A DNA stretch of 64,000 nucleotides, from NCBI GenBank assembly GCA_017409265.1, contig JAFQSY010000002.1, forward strand, positions 54,060 through 118,059, in the 5' to 3' direction. Every line of letters starts with the position of its first letter. Position 1 is the stretch's first letter. Positions 25,792 through 34,357 of this stretch are shown here, piece after piece. Under the pieces are notes generated by a model. The model did no database searches. It was not told the DNA's origin and saw only the letters and a list, made by a program, of their open reading frames with translations. The translations under genes were made by a program, and so were the position numbers. Origin of the DNA: Clostridia bacterium. Its GTDB lineage: Bacteria; Bacillota; Clostridia; Oscillospirales; Acutalibacteraceae.

Positions 25792-26190
25792 TCAGCCCTG
25801 CTTGTTTTCAAAAATTAATGTAATACTGCCGAGAGTTATTGCATCACCTGTTTTGAGAAATGCTTTTTTTTCAATGGCTTTTCCGTTTATGATTACTGCC
25901 GAATCGGGACGTATGCCCGTTATGTACCAACCCTCTTTTGTGCATACGATAACAGCGTGAAGCCTTGATACTGTCGGATAATTCAGGATTATATCGCAGT
26001 TTTTATGGCGACCGAGCGATGTTTCTCGGCTTATCAGCGGAAAAACATCTGCATTTGCCGTATTAACAAGTCTTGCTTTGCCGAGTGAAGCGGGTCTTCG
26101 CTTAAAAAGAGCGGAAAAGCATAAAATCAAAACAGCAACAGCAAGAACGGGCAGCATGAAATGCGCTGTTTCAAAAACAAATTCCTGCAT
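25792..26190 (-). CDS. membrane-anchored FHA-domain protein
   Basis: A 132-residue protein with one N-terminal membrane segment (about residues 10-30) and a cytoplasmic forkhead-associated domain: S-L-G-R-H-K-N-C-D-I (GR and the phosphothreonine-binding loop), S-R-L-H-A-V-I (conserved S-x-x-H) and N-G-K (conserved N-G). FHA domains bind phosphothreonine, so it may read Ser/Thr kinase signals at the membrane. The start is at 26190 (GGAG 6 bp upstream); ATG 26202 is also possible. It heads the minus-strand operon and has its own promoter. Confidence 0.88.
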   Translation of the reverse strand: MQEFVFETAHFMLPVLAVAVLILCFSALFKRRPASLGKARLVNTANADVFPLISRETSLGRHKNCDIILNYPTVSRLHAVIVCTKEGWYITGIRPDSAVIINGKAIEKKAFLKTGDAITLGSITLIFENKQG

Positions 26191-26230
26191 AGTTTTCTCC
26201 ATTATATTTAAAGATATTTATATTTAATTA

Positions 26231-26259
26231 ATAATATCATTGTAAAACATAAAAGTCAA
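26231..26259 (-). promoter_or_regulatory. SigA promoter of the FHA-M16-proB-proA-mutS2 unit
   Basis: On the minus strand TTGACT (26254-26259) and TATTAT (26231-26236) with 17 bp between. It is back-to-back with the plus-strand promoter at 26276-26304. Confidence 0.78.
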
Positions 26260-26275
26260 TGGATAAAAGAACTGT

Positions 26276-26304
26276 TTGACATTCGCCGATATAAAGGGTA
26301 CAAT
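26276..26304 (+). promoter_or_regulatory. SigA promoter of the oxidoreductase pair
   Basis: TTGACA (26276-26281) and TACAAT (26299-26304) with a 17-bp spacer, 34 bp before the ATG at 26339. A second TATAAT follows at 26304-26309 but has no well-placed -35 box. Confidence 0.8.
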
Positions 26305-26338
26305 ATAATATTATAACTTATTTTAAGGATTCGGCGCG

Positions 26339-27559
26339 ATGAAAAACTATGATATGGTTGTTGTCGGTGGCTGCTCTTCGGGCATTGTTGCGGCGGTTAA
26401 TGCAAAACGTCTTTATTCCGAAATGAAGATTGCCGTTATCGAAAAGCTTCCGAGAATCGGCAAAAAGCTGCTTGCAACAGGCAACGGAAAATGCAATATA
26501 ACAAATATTTACGCTCTTGAGCATGATTATGTCGGCAAGGGCTTTGCCTCTTATGCTATGAACAGATATTCACCAGAAAAAGTGATTGAGTTTTTTGAAA
26601 GTCTGGGTCTTATCTGTTATTCCGATTCCTGCGGAAGAGTTTATCCCGAAAGCAATACTGCCGCATCCGTTGTCGATGCTCTACGTTTTGAACTTGAAAG
26701 ACTGAATATCGATGTTATCTGTGACACGCCCGTAACCGAAATCAAGAAAACCGGCGCTGATTTTACGATTAACGGCGATTACAAATGCAAAAAAATAATT
26801 CTTGCCGTCGGCGGAAAAGCATCTCCCTCGCAGGGGTCTGACGGCAGCGGTTATGAAATTGCCAAAAAATTCGGACATGAGATAACAGCGCTTGTTCCTG
26901 CACTTGTTCCGCTTTGCGGTTCACCCGAAATAACGAAACCGATGAAGGGCGTGAGAGTCAGAAATGTTGCTCTTGCTCTCAAAGGTCAAAAGACGATTGC
27001 GAAAACGCAGGGCGAAATACTCTTTACCGATTACGGATTGTCTGGCATAGCTGCAATGGAGCTTGCTGCTTCCGCACAAAAACATATTAATTCTGTAAAG
27101 TCAAATCCCTTTACTTGCGTTGATTTTATGCCTGAAATGACATATAACGAGATAATTGATTATCTGCAAAACCTTAATAAAATTAAGGGGTTCTGCACTA
27201 TTGATAATCTCTTGACAGGATTTCTTCCGAAAGCTGTCGGAATTGCAATTTGTAAAGCAGGAAACCTTTACGGAGCGGAGAAAAAAATCAACGAACTGAC
27301 TTTAAAAGAGCTCAAGCTTATTGCTGAAAAAATCAAGAATTTTCCGATTGAAATCAGCGGAACAAAAGGCTTTGTCAATGCGCAGGTGACAAGCGGCGGA
27401 ATAAAAATCGACGAAATCGACCCTGAAACCATGCAGTCAAAAAAATGTAAAGGGCTTTATTTTGCAGGTGAGATAATTGATGTTGACGGCGGCTGCGGCG
27501 GATTTAATCTGCAATGGGCATGGTCATCGGGAATGCTTGCAGGCGAGCTGAAAGACTGA
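26339..27559 (+). CDS. NAD(P)/FAD-dependent oxidoreductase, HI0933/BaiN family
   Basis: A 406-residue flavoprotein of the HI0933 family. The FAD-binding start is M-V-V-V-G-G-C-S-S-G; in the usual G-x-G-x-x-G pattern the second glycine is a cysteine here (residue 12). Family motifs follow: K-K-L-L-A-T-G-N-G-K-C-N-I-T-N, G-G-K-A-S-P-S-Q-G-S-D-G-S-G-Y, the G-L-S-G segment and C-terminal G-E-I-I-D-V-D-G-G-C-G-G-F-N-L-Q-W-A. One clostridial relative, BaiN, acts on bile acid intermediates, but most members have no known substrate. It is followed after 18 bp by another flavoprotein gene. Confidence 0.92.
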   Translation: MKNYDMVVVGGCSSGIVAAVNAKRLYSEMKIAVIEKLPRIGKKLLATGNGKCNITNIYALEHDYVGKGFASYAMNRYSPEKVIEFFESLGLICYSDSCGRVYPESNTAASVVDALRFELERLNIDVICDTPVTEIKKTGADFTINGDYKCKKIILAVGGKASPSQGSDGSGYEIAKKFGHEITALVPALVPLCGSPEITKPMKGVRVRNVALALKGQKTIAKTQGEILFTDYGLSGIAAMELAASAQKHINSVKSNPFTCVDFMPEMTYNEIIDYLQNLNKIKGFCTIDNLLTGFLPKAVGIAICKAGNLYGAEKKINELTLKELKLIAEKIKNFPIEISGTKGFVNAQVTSGGIKIDEIDPETMQSKKCKGLYFAGEIIDVDGGCGGFNLQWAWSSGMLAGELKD

Positions 27560-27577
27560 TAATTGTGAGGATTAACA

Positions 27578-29185
27578 ATGATAAAAATTAATGAAATAAA
27601 GCTTCCGCTTGACAGCGACGAATCTGCGCTCAAAAGAGCAGCGGCAAAGGCGCTTCGATGCAAAGAGGATAAAATCAAATCTTTGCAGATTACAAAAAAA
27701 GCGGTTGATTCAAGGAAAAAGGATAATATTTTCTTTGTTTATAATGTAAGCGTTGAAGTGGACTCTGATGAAAATGCCGTTGTTGCGCATGCGAAAAATC
27801 CGAAGGTTGAAACGGGTGTTGCATATAAATATGAGATGCCCGAAATAAGAAGAACAAGTACACTCCGACCCGTTATTGCGGGCTTCGGACCTGCAGGCTT
27901 TTTCTGTGCTCTGATTCTTGCAAGGGCGGGGCTGAAGCCTCTTGTTATTGAACGGGGTGCGGATGTTGACACAAGAACAAAGGACGTAAACGGCTTTTGG
28001 TCAACACGAAAGCTTAACCCCGAAAGCAATGTCCAGTTCGGCGAGGGAGGCGCAGGAACATTTTCCGACGGAAAGCTGACAACGGGAATCAAAGACCCTC
28101 TCTGCCGCAAGGTTGTTGAAGAGCTTGTGAATCACGGTGCGCCTGAAGAAATTGCATATTCGTCAACTCCGCATATCGGCACGGACAGGCTCGGTGCAGT
28201 TGTCAAAGCTTTCAGAGAAGAGATAATCTCGCTCGGCGGTGAGGTGCGTTTCGGATGGAAGCTTACGGATTTGATTGTTGCCAACGGAGTTGTTCAGGGC
28301 ATAAGCTGTAAAAGACCCGACGGCGGAATTGAGGATATCGAAACCGATACTCTTCTTCTCTGCATCGGTCATTCGGCGAGAGATACGGTTGAAATGCTTT
28401 ATAAAAAAGGTATAAAAATCATGCAGAAGCCTTTCTCTGTCGGCGTTCGCATCGAACATCCGAGAGAGATGATAGATAAGGCGCAATACGGCTCATTTGC
28501 GGGTCACCCTGCACTCGGTGCCGCAAACTATAAGCTGGCGTGTCACCCCGAACACGGAAGAGGTGCATATACTTTCTGCATGTGTCCCGGCGGAACAGTT
28601 GTTGCCGCGGCATCGGAAGAGGGTCATGTTGTTGTTAACGGCATGAGTGAATATGCCCGTGACGGCGAAAATTCAAATGCTGCACTGCTTGTCGGTATCG
28701 AGCCCGAGCATTTCGGCAGTGACCATCCCCTTGCGGGAATTGAGCTTCAGCGAAAAATCGAAAAAACAGCTTTTGAACTCGGCGGAGGGGATTACAGCGC
28801 GCCTTGCCAGACTATCGGCGATTTTCTCAACAACACACCATCAACCAAGCTTTCATATGTAAAGCCGACCTGCGCAACGGGTGTCACTCCCGGAGATATC
28901 CGAAGGGTTCTTCCCGAAAAGGTGACGGATATCATGGCGCAGGCAATAGTAAAAATGGACAGAAGCCTCAACGGTTTTGCTCTTCCCGACGGTGTTCTGA
29001 CCGCTCCCGAAACACGTTCATCAGCACCTGTAAGAATCCTGCGTGACGAGCTTTATCAGGCAAATATAAGAGGTCTTTATCCTTGCGGTGAGGGTGCAGG
29101 CTATGCCGGCGGAATTGTTTCTGCGGCGGTTGACGGAATAAGATGCGCACATGCCGTTCTGATTGATGAAAGCGATGAGTGGTGA
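27578..29185 (+). CDS. FAD-dependent dehydrogenase (COG2509-like)
   Basis: A 535-residue flavoprotein. Residues 1-90 form a small alpha/beta domain (M-I-K-I-N-E-I-K-L-P start), followed by the FAD-binding G-F-G-P-A-G-F-F-C-A, the E-R-G-A-D-V-D-T-R-T segment, F-G-E-G-G-A-G-T-F-S-D-G-K-L-T-T and the C-terminal Y-P-C-G-E-G-A-G-Y-A-G-G-I-V-S-A-A-V-D-G. This matches the uncharacterised dehydrogenases of COG2509. Physiological role and electron partner are unknown. It is probably co-transcribed with the preceding oxidoreductase and the small gene after it. Confidence 0.9.
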   Translation: MIKINEIKLPLDSDESALKRAAAKALRCKEDKIKSLQITKKAVDSRKKDNIFFVYNVSVEVDSDENAVVAHAKNPKVETGVAYKYEMPEIRRTSTLRPVIAGFGPAGFFCALILARAGLKPLVIERGADVDTRTKDVNGFWSTRKLNPESNVQFGEGGAGTFSDGKLTTGIKDPLCRKVVEELVNHGAPEEIAYSSTPHIGTDRLGAVVKAFREEIISLGGEVRFGWKLTDLIVANGVVQGISCKRPDGGIEDIETDTLLLCIGHSARDTVEMLYKKGIKIMQKPFSVGVRIEHPREMIDKAQYGSFAGHPALGAANYKLACHPEHGRGAYTFCMCPGGTVVAAASEEGHVVVNGMSEYARDGENSNAALLVGIEPEHFGSDHPLAGIELQRKIEKTAFELGGGDYSAPCQTIGDFLNNTPSTKLSYVKPTCATGVTPGDIRRVLPEKVTDIMAQAIVKMDRSLNGFALPDGVLTAPETRSSAPVRILRDELYQANIRGLYPCGEGAGYAGGIVSAAVDGIRCAHAVLIDESDEW

Positions 29186-29186
29186 T

Positions 29187-29579
29187 ATGGAAACACGTCT
29201 TGAAAAAATGACCGATTTGCAGCTTGCAAAGCGAATGTCGGGTTATATTTCAGCTTTGCAGAGCATAACCGTCAGAGCAGAATATTACTCCGACGGTTGT
29301 CCCGAAAAAGAGAAAAAAGAGCTTGCTGATGATTATATAAAAGTCCGTGACTCAATCCGTGAGGATGCAAGATATCTCAACTATAACAGAGATAAGGCGG
29401 GAAGCCCTCTTTTGTGGGATAAATATTTCCCGAGCGTCAGCGAAGCCTCGGCATGGGGACTTTACGCAAATGCCGACGGTAATTTTGATAAAGAATATTT
29501 CAAAAGCATTGAAGATGCCGAAAAACGCCTGACTAAATATTATTCCTATGATTATTGGCAGATAATTGCAGAGTTATAA
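29187..29579 (+). CDS. small unknown cytoplasmic protein
   Basis: A 130-residue charged protein without signal peptide or membrane segment; I do not recognise it with confidence. The N-terminal half looks helical, the C-terminal half has several aromatic residues (L-L-W-D-K-Y-F, Y-S-Y-D-Y-W). ATG at 29187 is chosen because it starts one base after the upstream stop, which suggests coupling; ATG 29175 and TTG 29163 are also in frame. A strong terminator follows 3 bp after the stop, supporting it as the last gene of the unit. Confidence 0.75.
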   Translation: METRLEKMTDLQLAKRMSGYISALQSITVRAEYYSDGCPEKEKKELADDYIKVRDSIREDARYLNYNRDKAGSPLLWDKYFPSVSEASAWGLYANADGNFDKEYFKSIEDAEKRLTKYYSYDYWQIIAEL

Positions 29580-29582
29580 ACG

Positions 29583-29610
29583 AAAACCTCGGTTGACAGC
29601 CGAGGTTTTT
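29583..29610 (+). terminator. intrinsic terminator after the oxidoreductase unit
   Basis: Stem AAAACCTCGG (29583-29592) with CCGAGGTTTT (29600-29609), 7-nt loop, T run at the end. The loop contains TTGACA (29593-29598), 16 bp before a weak TATTCC. Confidence 0.92.
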
Positions 29611-29629
29611 ATCATATTCCGATGCGGCT

Positions 29630-29652
29630 TCTTCATATATTTCATATGAAGA
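29630..29652. repeat. 9-bp inverted repeat upstream of the M23 peptidase gene
   Basis: TCTTCATAT (29630-29638) and its exact complement (29644-29652) separated by 5 nt, ending about 10 bp before the ribosome binding site. It could be an operator or a leader hairpin. Confidence 0.5.
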
Positions 29653-29673
29653 TTTTAACTCGGAGGAATAGAA

Positions 29674-30609
29674 ATGAATGATTTTGAATATCCGTCGCAG
29701 CGTACGGAAAGAGAAGAATACAGAAGCAGATTCAAATTCACCGATGAGGATATGCCTCAAAGGAAAAAATCTGCAAAGCCCAAAACAAAAACGGATTATC
29801 TTGTCAGGCTGATTCTGCTTCAGAGTGTACTGTGCGTTCTGATTGTATCGGGTGTTTTTCTTGTTTCAAAGGTCAGTCCGTCTGCATATTCAAAAATGCG
29901 TGAGGATTATCTTAACATAATGCAGAAGGATATGTCGGCGGGAGAGATGCTTGAGCAGCTTAAGGATACGGCGGATTTTGTTTTCAAGCCGTCGGAATCG
30001 GCAGAGCCTGCGCTTTCGGACAATGTTGCAACGGAATCGTCAGCATCAAAAGATATAACTGTTGATTCTTTTGAGGTCACAAGCGATGAAACGGGTGAAA
30101 CCGTTGCTGTCGGAGAGATAATTGGAAACGGCTCGGGCGGAGAGGATATGGAGAGCCGTGAGGCGGTCAAGGGTACATCGTTTGAGCCTTACTATATAAA
30201 TGCAAAGCCTGTTCTTCCCGTGAAAAATGCACGGATAACTTCAAAATTCGGTTACAGAATAAATCCCGTTTCGGGAAATTACGGATTTCATACGGGGCTT
30301 GACCTTGCACAGGAAGAAGGAACTCCGGTTTCGGCTGTGTTTTACGGAAAAATCATGGAAATCGGAGAAAGCGATGTCTGGGGAAAATATATTCTCATGG
30401 AGCATTCTGAAAATATCAGCACCTACTATTGCCATCTTTCCGAAATCTATGCTGAAGAGGGTGCGGTAATCCGTCAGGGAGAAACAATCGGTCTGGTCGG
30501 CTCAACAGGCTGGTCAACGGGACCGCACCTGCATTTTGAGGTGAGGATAAACGGTATCAGAGTTGACCCCGAAAAGCTTCTTTATCCTGAAAACACCGAT
30601 GAGGGTTAA
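29674..30609 (+). CDS. M23 family metallopeptidase (LytM domain, membrane-anchored)
   Basis: A 311-residue protein with a charged cytoplasmic start, one membrane segment (about residues 43-65), a variable Ser/Glu-rich linker and a C-terminal LytM domain. The zinc site is intact: H206-x-x-x-D210 in F-H-T-G-L-D and H285/H287 in G-P-H-L-H-F-E; H254 in Y-Y-C-H-L is the usual catalytic helper. It may therefore be an active peptidoglycan endopeptidase, or a scaffold like SpoIVFA or SpoIIQ. The following gene overlaps its end and encodes an SpoIVFB-like M50 protease, so the pair resembles SpoIVFA/SpoIVFB. Confidence 0.9.
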   Translation: MNDFEYPSQRTEREEYRSRFKFTDEDMPQRKKSAKPKTKTDYLVRLILLQSVLCVLIVSGVFLVSKVSPSAYSKMREDYLNIMQKDMSAGEMLEQLKDTADFVFKPSESAEPALSDNVATESSASKDITVDSFEVTSDETGETVAVGEIIGNGSGGEDMESREAVKGTSFEPYYINAKPVLPVKNARITSKFGYRINPVSGNYGFHTGLDLAQEEGTPVSAVFYGKIMEIGESDVWGKYILMEHSENISTYYCHLSEIYAEEGAVIRQGETIGLVGSTGWSTGPHLHFEVRINGIRVDPEKLLYPENTDEG

Positions 30610-31186
30610 ATTCGGAGCAACATCTTTGAGAATTAACATTTCCTTTGCGGCGGTTATAACCCTGATGCTGATACTTGATGAAAGCGGAATGTGTGCCGTT
30701 GCTCTTTTTTGCTGCATAATCCATGAGGCGGGGCACATAATCTGTTTGCTGATTTTCGGTGAAAAGCCTGCATCGGTTGAGCTTTCGTTTTACGGAATAA
30801 AGCTTGAACGCAGAGAGCCGTCGGTGCTTTCTCAGGCAGAGGAGATAACGGTTTTTGCAGCGGGGCCTGTCATGAATCTTATTCTTTCGGCGGTTATGTT
30901 TATCGCAGGAATAAGGACTGCTGCAGTTATCAGTCTTTACATCGGAATGTTTAATCTTATTCCGTGTCAGCCGCTTGACGGCGGAAACATTCTTTCCGAC
31001 ATTCTGAATTATGCGGTCGGAGAAGATAAAGCAGAGAAAACCTGTTTTTTTGTTTCCTGCATCACCCTTGTTCCAATGGTGTTTATCGGAATTATAATGA
31101 TTTTCAAAAACGGAAATTTTACCCTTGCCGGAGTAACGGCATACTTGGCGTGGGTAAGTTATATTAAAGCAAAAGAACGGCAATGA
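30599..31186 (+). CDS. M50 site-2-type membrane protease, SpoIVFB-like
   Basis: A 195-residue polytopic zinc protease cutting proteins inside the membrane. The zinc motif H-E-A-G-H is at 42-46 within a hydrophobic segment, and the third ligand D127 lies in N-L-I-P-C-Q-P-L-D-G-G. Five or six membrane segments are visible. The start overlaps the last 11 bp of the M23 gene. Length and arrangement resemble SpoIVFB, which in sporulating relatives processes pro-sigma-K; that function here is inferred only. Confidence 0.88.
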   Translation: MRVKFGATSLRINISFAAVITLMLILDESGMCAVALFCCIIHEAGHIICLLIFGEKPASVELSFYGIKLERREPSVLSQAEEITVFAAGPVMNLILSAVMFIAGIRTAAVISLYIGMFNLIPCQPLDGGNILSDILNYAVGEDKAEKTCFFVSCITLVPMVFIGIIMIFKNGNFTLAGVTAYLAWVSYIKAKERQ

Positions 31187-31268
31187 CCATTCTTTTAATT
31201 TTTTATAGATTTTTTCATAATTGTGTGTTATGATATACGGGATATGAATTTTGAACAGGAGAAAGTCT

Positions 31269-33125
31269 ATGTATCCCAAGGAACTTGAAAGATTTTTGCT
31301 TAAGGTGCAGAAGCCGGGCAGATATACCGGCGGGGAGCTTAACAGCATCGTCAAGGATAAAAATTCGGTAGATATCCGCTATGCGTTCTGTTTTCCCGAT
31401 ACCTACGAAATTGGAATGTCGCATCTCGGAATGAAAATTCTCTATTCGCTTGTCAATGCAAGAGATGATGCATGGTGCGAGCGTGTTTTTGCGCCCTGGA
31501 CCGATATGGAGCAGGTTATGCGTGAGAACAATATTCTGCTTTACGGTCTTGAAAGCGGCGATGCAATCCGTGACTTTGATATTCTTGGATTTACCATGCA
31601 ATATGAACTCAGCTATACCAATGTTCTCAACATGCTTGACCTTGCAGGTTTGCCTGTCAGAGCAAAGGACAGAACATCACTTACTCCGATTGTTATTGCA
31701 GGCGGTGCGTGTGTATGCAATGCGGAGCCTATGGCTGAATTTTTTGATATAACACTTCCCGGTGACGGCGAAGAGGTCACCAATGAGCTTATTGATTTAC
31801 TCAAGGAATACAAAGCAAAAGGAGCGACCAAGCAGGAATTTCTTGCCGCTGCCGCTCAAATCAAGGGTGTCTATGTTCCGTCACTTTATGAGGTTGAATA
31901 TAACGAAGATAATACGATAAAATCCGTAATGCCGACCTGCGGTGCGCCCGAAAAAGTTGAAAAACGCAATGTTGCCGATCTTGACAGCATGTTCTCTCCG
32001 AGTGAATTTGTTGTTCCTTTTCTTGAGGTTGTCCATGACAGAACAACCGTTGAAATTTTCAGGGGATGTATCAGGGGCTGTCGTTTCTGTCAGGCAGGAT
32101 TTCTCAACAGACCTCTGCGCAGAAAATCTCCCGAAACCGTTGAAGCTCAATGCCGTGCAATCTGCGAAAGCACGGGCTATGATGAAATTTCGCTTTGCTC
32201 ATTGAGTACGAGTGACTATAAGGGTCTTGAAAAGCTTATAACAAACATGCTTCCGTGGACGGTTGAGCAGAAAATCAACATTGCTCTTCCGTCGCTGCGT
32301 GCAGATAACTTCCCGAAGGAGCTAATGGAGCAGCTCAACGCCGTAAGACGCAGCGGACTTACCTTTGCTCCCGAGGCAGGCACACAGCGCCTGCGTGATG
32401 TTATCAATAAAAACATAACCGAAGAAGAAGTTCTGACCACCGCCGCACAGGCATTTGCAGGCGGTTGGACTGCTGTCAAGCTCTATTTTATGATAGGTCT
32501 GCCTACCGAAACCGAGGAAGATATTGAAGGCATTGCAAATCTTGCGCAGGCTGTGGTTGATGAATTTTATAAGAATCCCGATAAGCCCAAGGGAAAGGGT
32601 GTCAATGTCAGCATAAGTGTTGCATCGCTTGTGCCGAAGCCTTTTACTCCCTTCCAATGGGAGCCGCAGGATAAGCCCGATGTGCTTATTGATAAGCAGA
32701 ATTATCTTATTTCGTGTGTAAAAACAAGAAAAGTCAGCGTTTCAAGGCATGTGCCGTGGACAAGCTTCCTTGAAGGTGTTTTTGCAAGGGGCGACAGACG
32801 CCTTGCCGAGGTTATCGAAACAGCATGGCGCAAGGGCTGCGCTTTTGACGGATGGGCTGAATGTCTTAAGCCTGAAGTATGGGAAGAAAGCTTTAAGGAA
32901 AACGGTATTGACCCGTATTTTTATACCGCAAGGCGCCGTGAATATGATGAAATTCTTCCGTGGGACCATATGGACTACGGTGTAACAAAGAAATTCCTTA
33001 TGAATGAGAATGTCAAGGCTCATAAGGGCGAAACAACCGCTTGCTGCCGCGAAAAATGTGCAGGTTGCGGTGCAAACAGACTCAACGGAGGTGTGTGCGA
33101 TGAAATCAGTAAGACTGTGGTTTAA
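31269..33125 (+). CDS. B12-binding-like radical SAM protein (TIGR03960 type)
   Basis: A 618-residue protein. The N-terminal 250 residues form a cobalamin-binding-like Rossmann domain without an obvious D-x-H-x-x-G. The radical SAM cluster motif C267-x-x-x-C271-x-x-C274 lies in F-R-G-C-I-R-G-C-R-F-C. The C-terminus has a Cys-rich end C-C-x-x-x-C-x-x-C. The family, always next to a DUF2344 partner as here, has no proven reaction; neighbours in other genomes suggest a role in RNA modification or ribosome metabolism. ATG 31269 has AGGAGA 6 bp upstream; the TTG at 31251 is less likely. Confidence 0.93.
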   Translation: MYPKELERFLLKVQKPGRYTGGELNSIVKDKNSVDIRYAFCFPDTYEIGMSHLGMKILYSLVNARDDAWCERVFAPWTDMEQVMRENNILLYGLESGDAIRDFDILGFTMQYELSYTNVLNMLDLAGLPVRAKDRTSLTPIVIAGGACVCNAEPMAEFFDITLPGDGEEVTNELIDLLKEYKAKGATKQEFLAAAAQIKGVYVPSLYEVEYNEDNTIKSVMPTCGAPEKVEKRNVADLDSMFSPSEFVVPFLEVVHDRTTVEIFRGCIRGCRFCQAGFLNRPLRRKSPETVEAQCRAICESTGYDEISLCSLSTSDYKGLEKLITNMLPWTVEQKINIALPSLRADNFPKELMEQLNAVRRSGLTFAPEAGTQRLRDVINKNITEEEVLTTAAQAFAGGWTAVKLYFMIGLPTETEEDIEGIANLAQAVVDEFYKNPDKPKGKGVNVSISVASLVPKPFTPFQWEPQDKPDVLIDKQNYLISCVKTRKVSVSRHVPWTSFLEGVFARGDRRLAEVIETAWRKGCAFDGWAECLKPEVWEESFKENGIDPYFYTARRREYDEILPWDHMDYGVTKKFLMNENVKAHKGETTACCREKCAGCGANRLNGGVCDEISKTVV

Positions 33126-33762
33126 AAAAGACGGTCTTGCCGTTTATATTTCCCACCTCGACATGAACCGATGCATGACAAGAGCTGTCAGACGTGCGGA
33201 TATTCCTCTTTGGTATACCGAGGGCTTTAATCCTCATCCCTATATGACATTTCTTATGCCCCTGCCGCTCGGTCAGGCAGGTATGAGAGAGCCGCTTGAT
33301 ATCAGAATTGAGGGCGAAATGACCTTTGCCGAAATAAAAAACAGACTTAATTCCGTGATGCCCGAGGGCATAGAAATCGTTGACGTTGCGAAACCCGAAA
33401 ACAAGCCGAACGAAATTGCCGCAGCGGAATATGAAATTGATGTATGGTTTGAAAATGCAGACGTGGCAGAGAGCTTTGCATCGGGTGCTGAAAAAATCAT
33501 TGCAGGCGGAGTTCTCAATGCCGAAAAGCGCAGCAAAAAGGGCATAAAAACCGTCAATCTCTGCGAGCTTGTGCGCACTTTTGAAATTTCATCGGAAGAA
33601 AACAAGGTTTATATAAAGACCGTTCTTGCTGCAGGAAACACGGTTAACCTCAATGCAGAGCTGCTTCTTAACTCTCTTCTTTCTGAATTTTCCGCAGAGG
33701 ACAGGGACAGAAATATCGTCAGGACAAAGCTTTTATGCGAAGATTTAGGCATTTTTGAATGA
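33100..33762 (+). CDS. DUF2344 protein, radical SAM partner (TIGR03936 type)
   Basis: A 220-residue protein beginning MKSVRLWFKKDGLAVYISHL, with H-L-D-M-N-R, A-D-I-P-L-W-Y-T-E-G-F-N-P-H-P and P-L-P-L-G-Q, the DUF2344 signature. In other bacteria it is separate, as here, or fused to the TIGR03960 radical SAM protein, so the two probably act together. The ATG at 33100 lies inside the end of that gene (26-bp overlap), with ACGGAGG upstream. The next gene, rplS, has its own promoter. Confidence 0.92.
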   Translation: MKSVRLWFKKDGLAVYISHLDMNRCMTRAVRRADIPLWYTEGFNPHPYMTFLMPLPLGQAGMREPLDIRIEGEMTFAEIKNRLNSVMPEGIEIVDVAKPENKPNEIAAAEYEIDVWFENADVAESFASGAEKIIAGGVLNAEKRSKKGIKTVNLCELVRTFEISSEENKVYIKTVLAAGNTVNLNAELLLNSLLSEFSAEDRDRNIVRTKLLCEDLGIFE

Positions 33763-33839
33763 TTACAGGTGAAAAACACTGCTGTTTTGGTGCAGAACCC
33801 TCAAAATGTTAAAAATATTTGAAAACAGCAAAAAAACAC

Positions 33840-33868
33840 TTGCATTCTTTAAATTCTTATGATATTAT
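33840..33868 (+). promoter_or_regulatory. SigA promoter of rplS
   Basis: TTGCAT (33840-33845) and TATTAT (33863-33868) with 17 bp between, about 134 bp before the rplS start. A 9-bp inverted repeat (33780-33788 with 33822-33830) lies just upstream but carries no T tail. Confidence 0.72.
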
Positions 33869-33874
33869 ATTACT

Positions 33875-34002
33875 CGCATTTGTGCCGTCATTAGAGTAAT
33901 TGCGCTCAAAGACGAGATTTAATGCCAATAACATTAAAAAGGACGTTCCTCTTTTTGCTTAAAGCAGATACGAACTTCTGAAAAAATCGGAGGAAAATTA
34001 CA
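33875..34002 (+). promoter_or_regulatory. leader of rplS, candidate ribosomal-protein leader
   Basis: About 128 nt of untranslated RNA between the promoter and rplS. It holds TTAATG...CATTAA (6 bp) followed by a bulged stem built from AAAAAGGAC and GTTCCTCTTTTT (33936-33957). An L19 leader RNA precedes rplS in Firmicutes; position and the short GC-bulged stem fit such a role, but I cannot confirm the consensus by eye. Confidence 0.45.
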
Positions 34003-34347
34003 ATGGATGCACTCAAACTTATTGCACAGGATTCACTCAAATCCGAAGTGCCCGCAATCGAAGTCGGTGATACCGTTAAGGTTCACGTAAAGATTCGCGA
34101 AGGTGACAAAGAAAGAATTCAGCTTTTCGAAGGTACTGTTATCGCTCGCAAGGGTTCAGGCATTTCTGAAACCTTCACAGTTCGTCGTGTATCATACGGC
34201 GTAGGCGTTGAAAGAGTATTCCCCGTTCATTCTCCCAACGTTGCTAAGGTTGAAACAGTAAGACACGGTCGTGTTCGCAGAAGCAAGCTCTACTACCTCA
34301 GAGACAGAGTCGGTAAGGCTGCTAAGGTTAAGGAACAGATCAGATAA
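34003..34347 (+). CDS. rplS: 50S ribosomal protein L19
   Basis: L19, 114 residues, at the subunit interface. Seen: the start [54 protein letters not shown] and the C-terminal [16 protein letters not shown] precedes the ATG. In Bacillus it directly follows trmD; here trmD is about 18 kb away on the other strand. A terminator follows. Confidence 0.98.
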   Translation: MDALKLIAQDSLKSEVPAIEVGDTVKVHVKIREGDKERIQLFEGTVIARKGSGISETFTVRRVSYGVGVERVFPVHSPNVAKVETVRHGRVRRSKLYYLRDRVGKAAKVKEQIR

Positions 34348-34357
34348 AAAGCTTGAG

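Noticed and set aside
30557-31354. Long open frame on the minus strand (265 codons)
   Set aside because: It lies opposite the M23/M50/radical SAM genes, has no family pattern, is rich in Lys/Asn/His and has no ribosome binding site; it is a shadow.
33780-33830. Terminator after the DUF2344 gene
   Set aside because: The 9-bp inverted repeat has a 33-nt loop and is followed by A, not T, on the plus strand.
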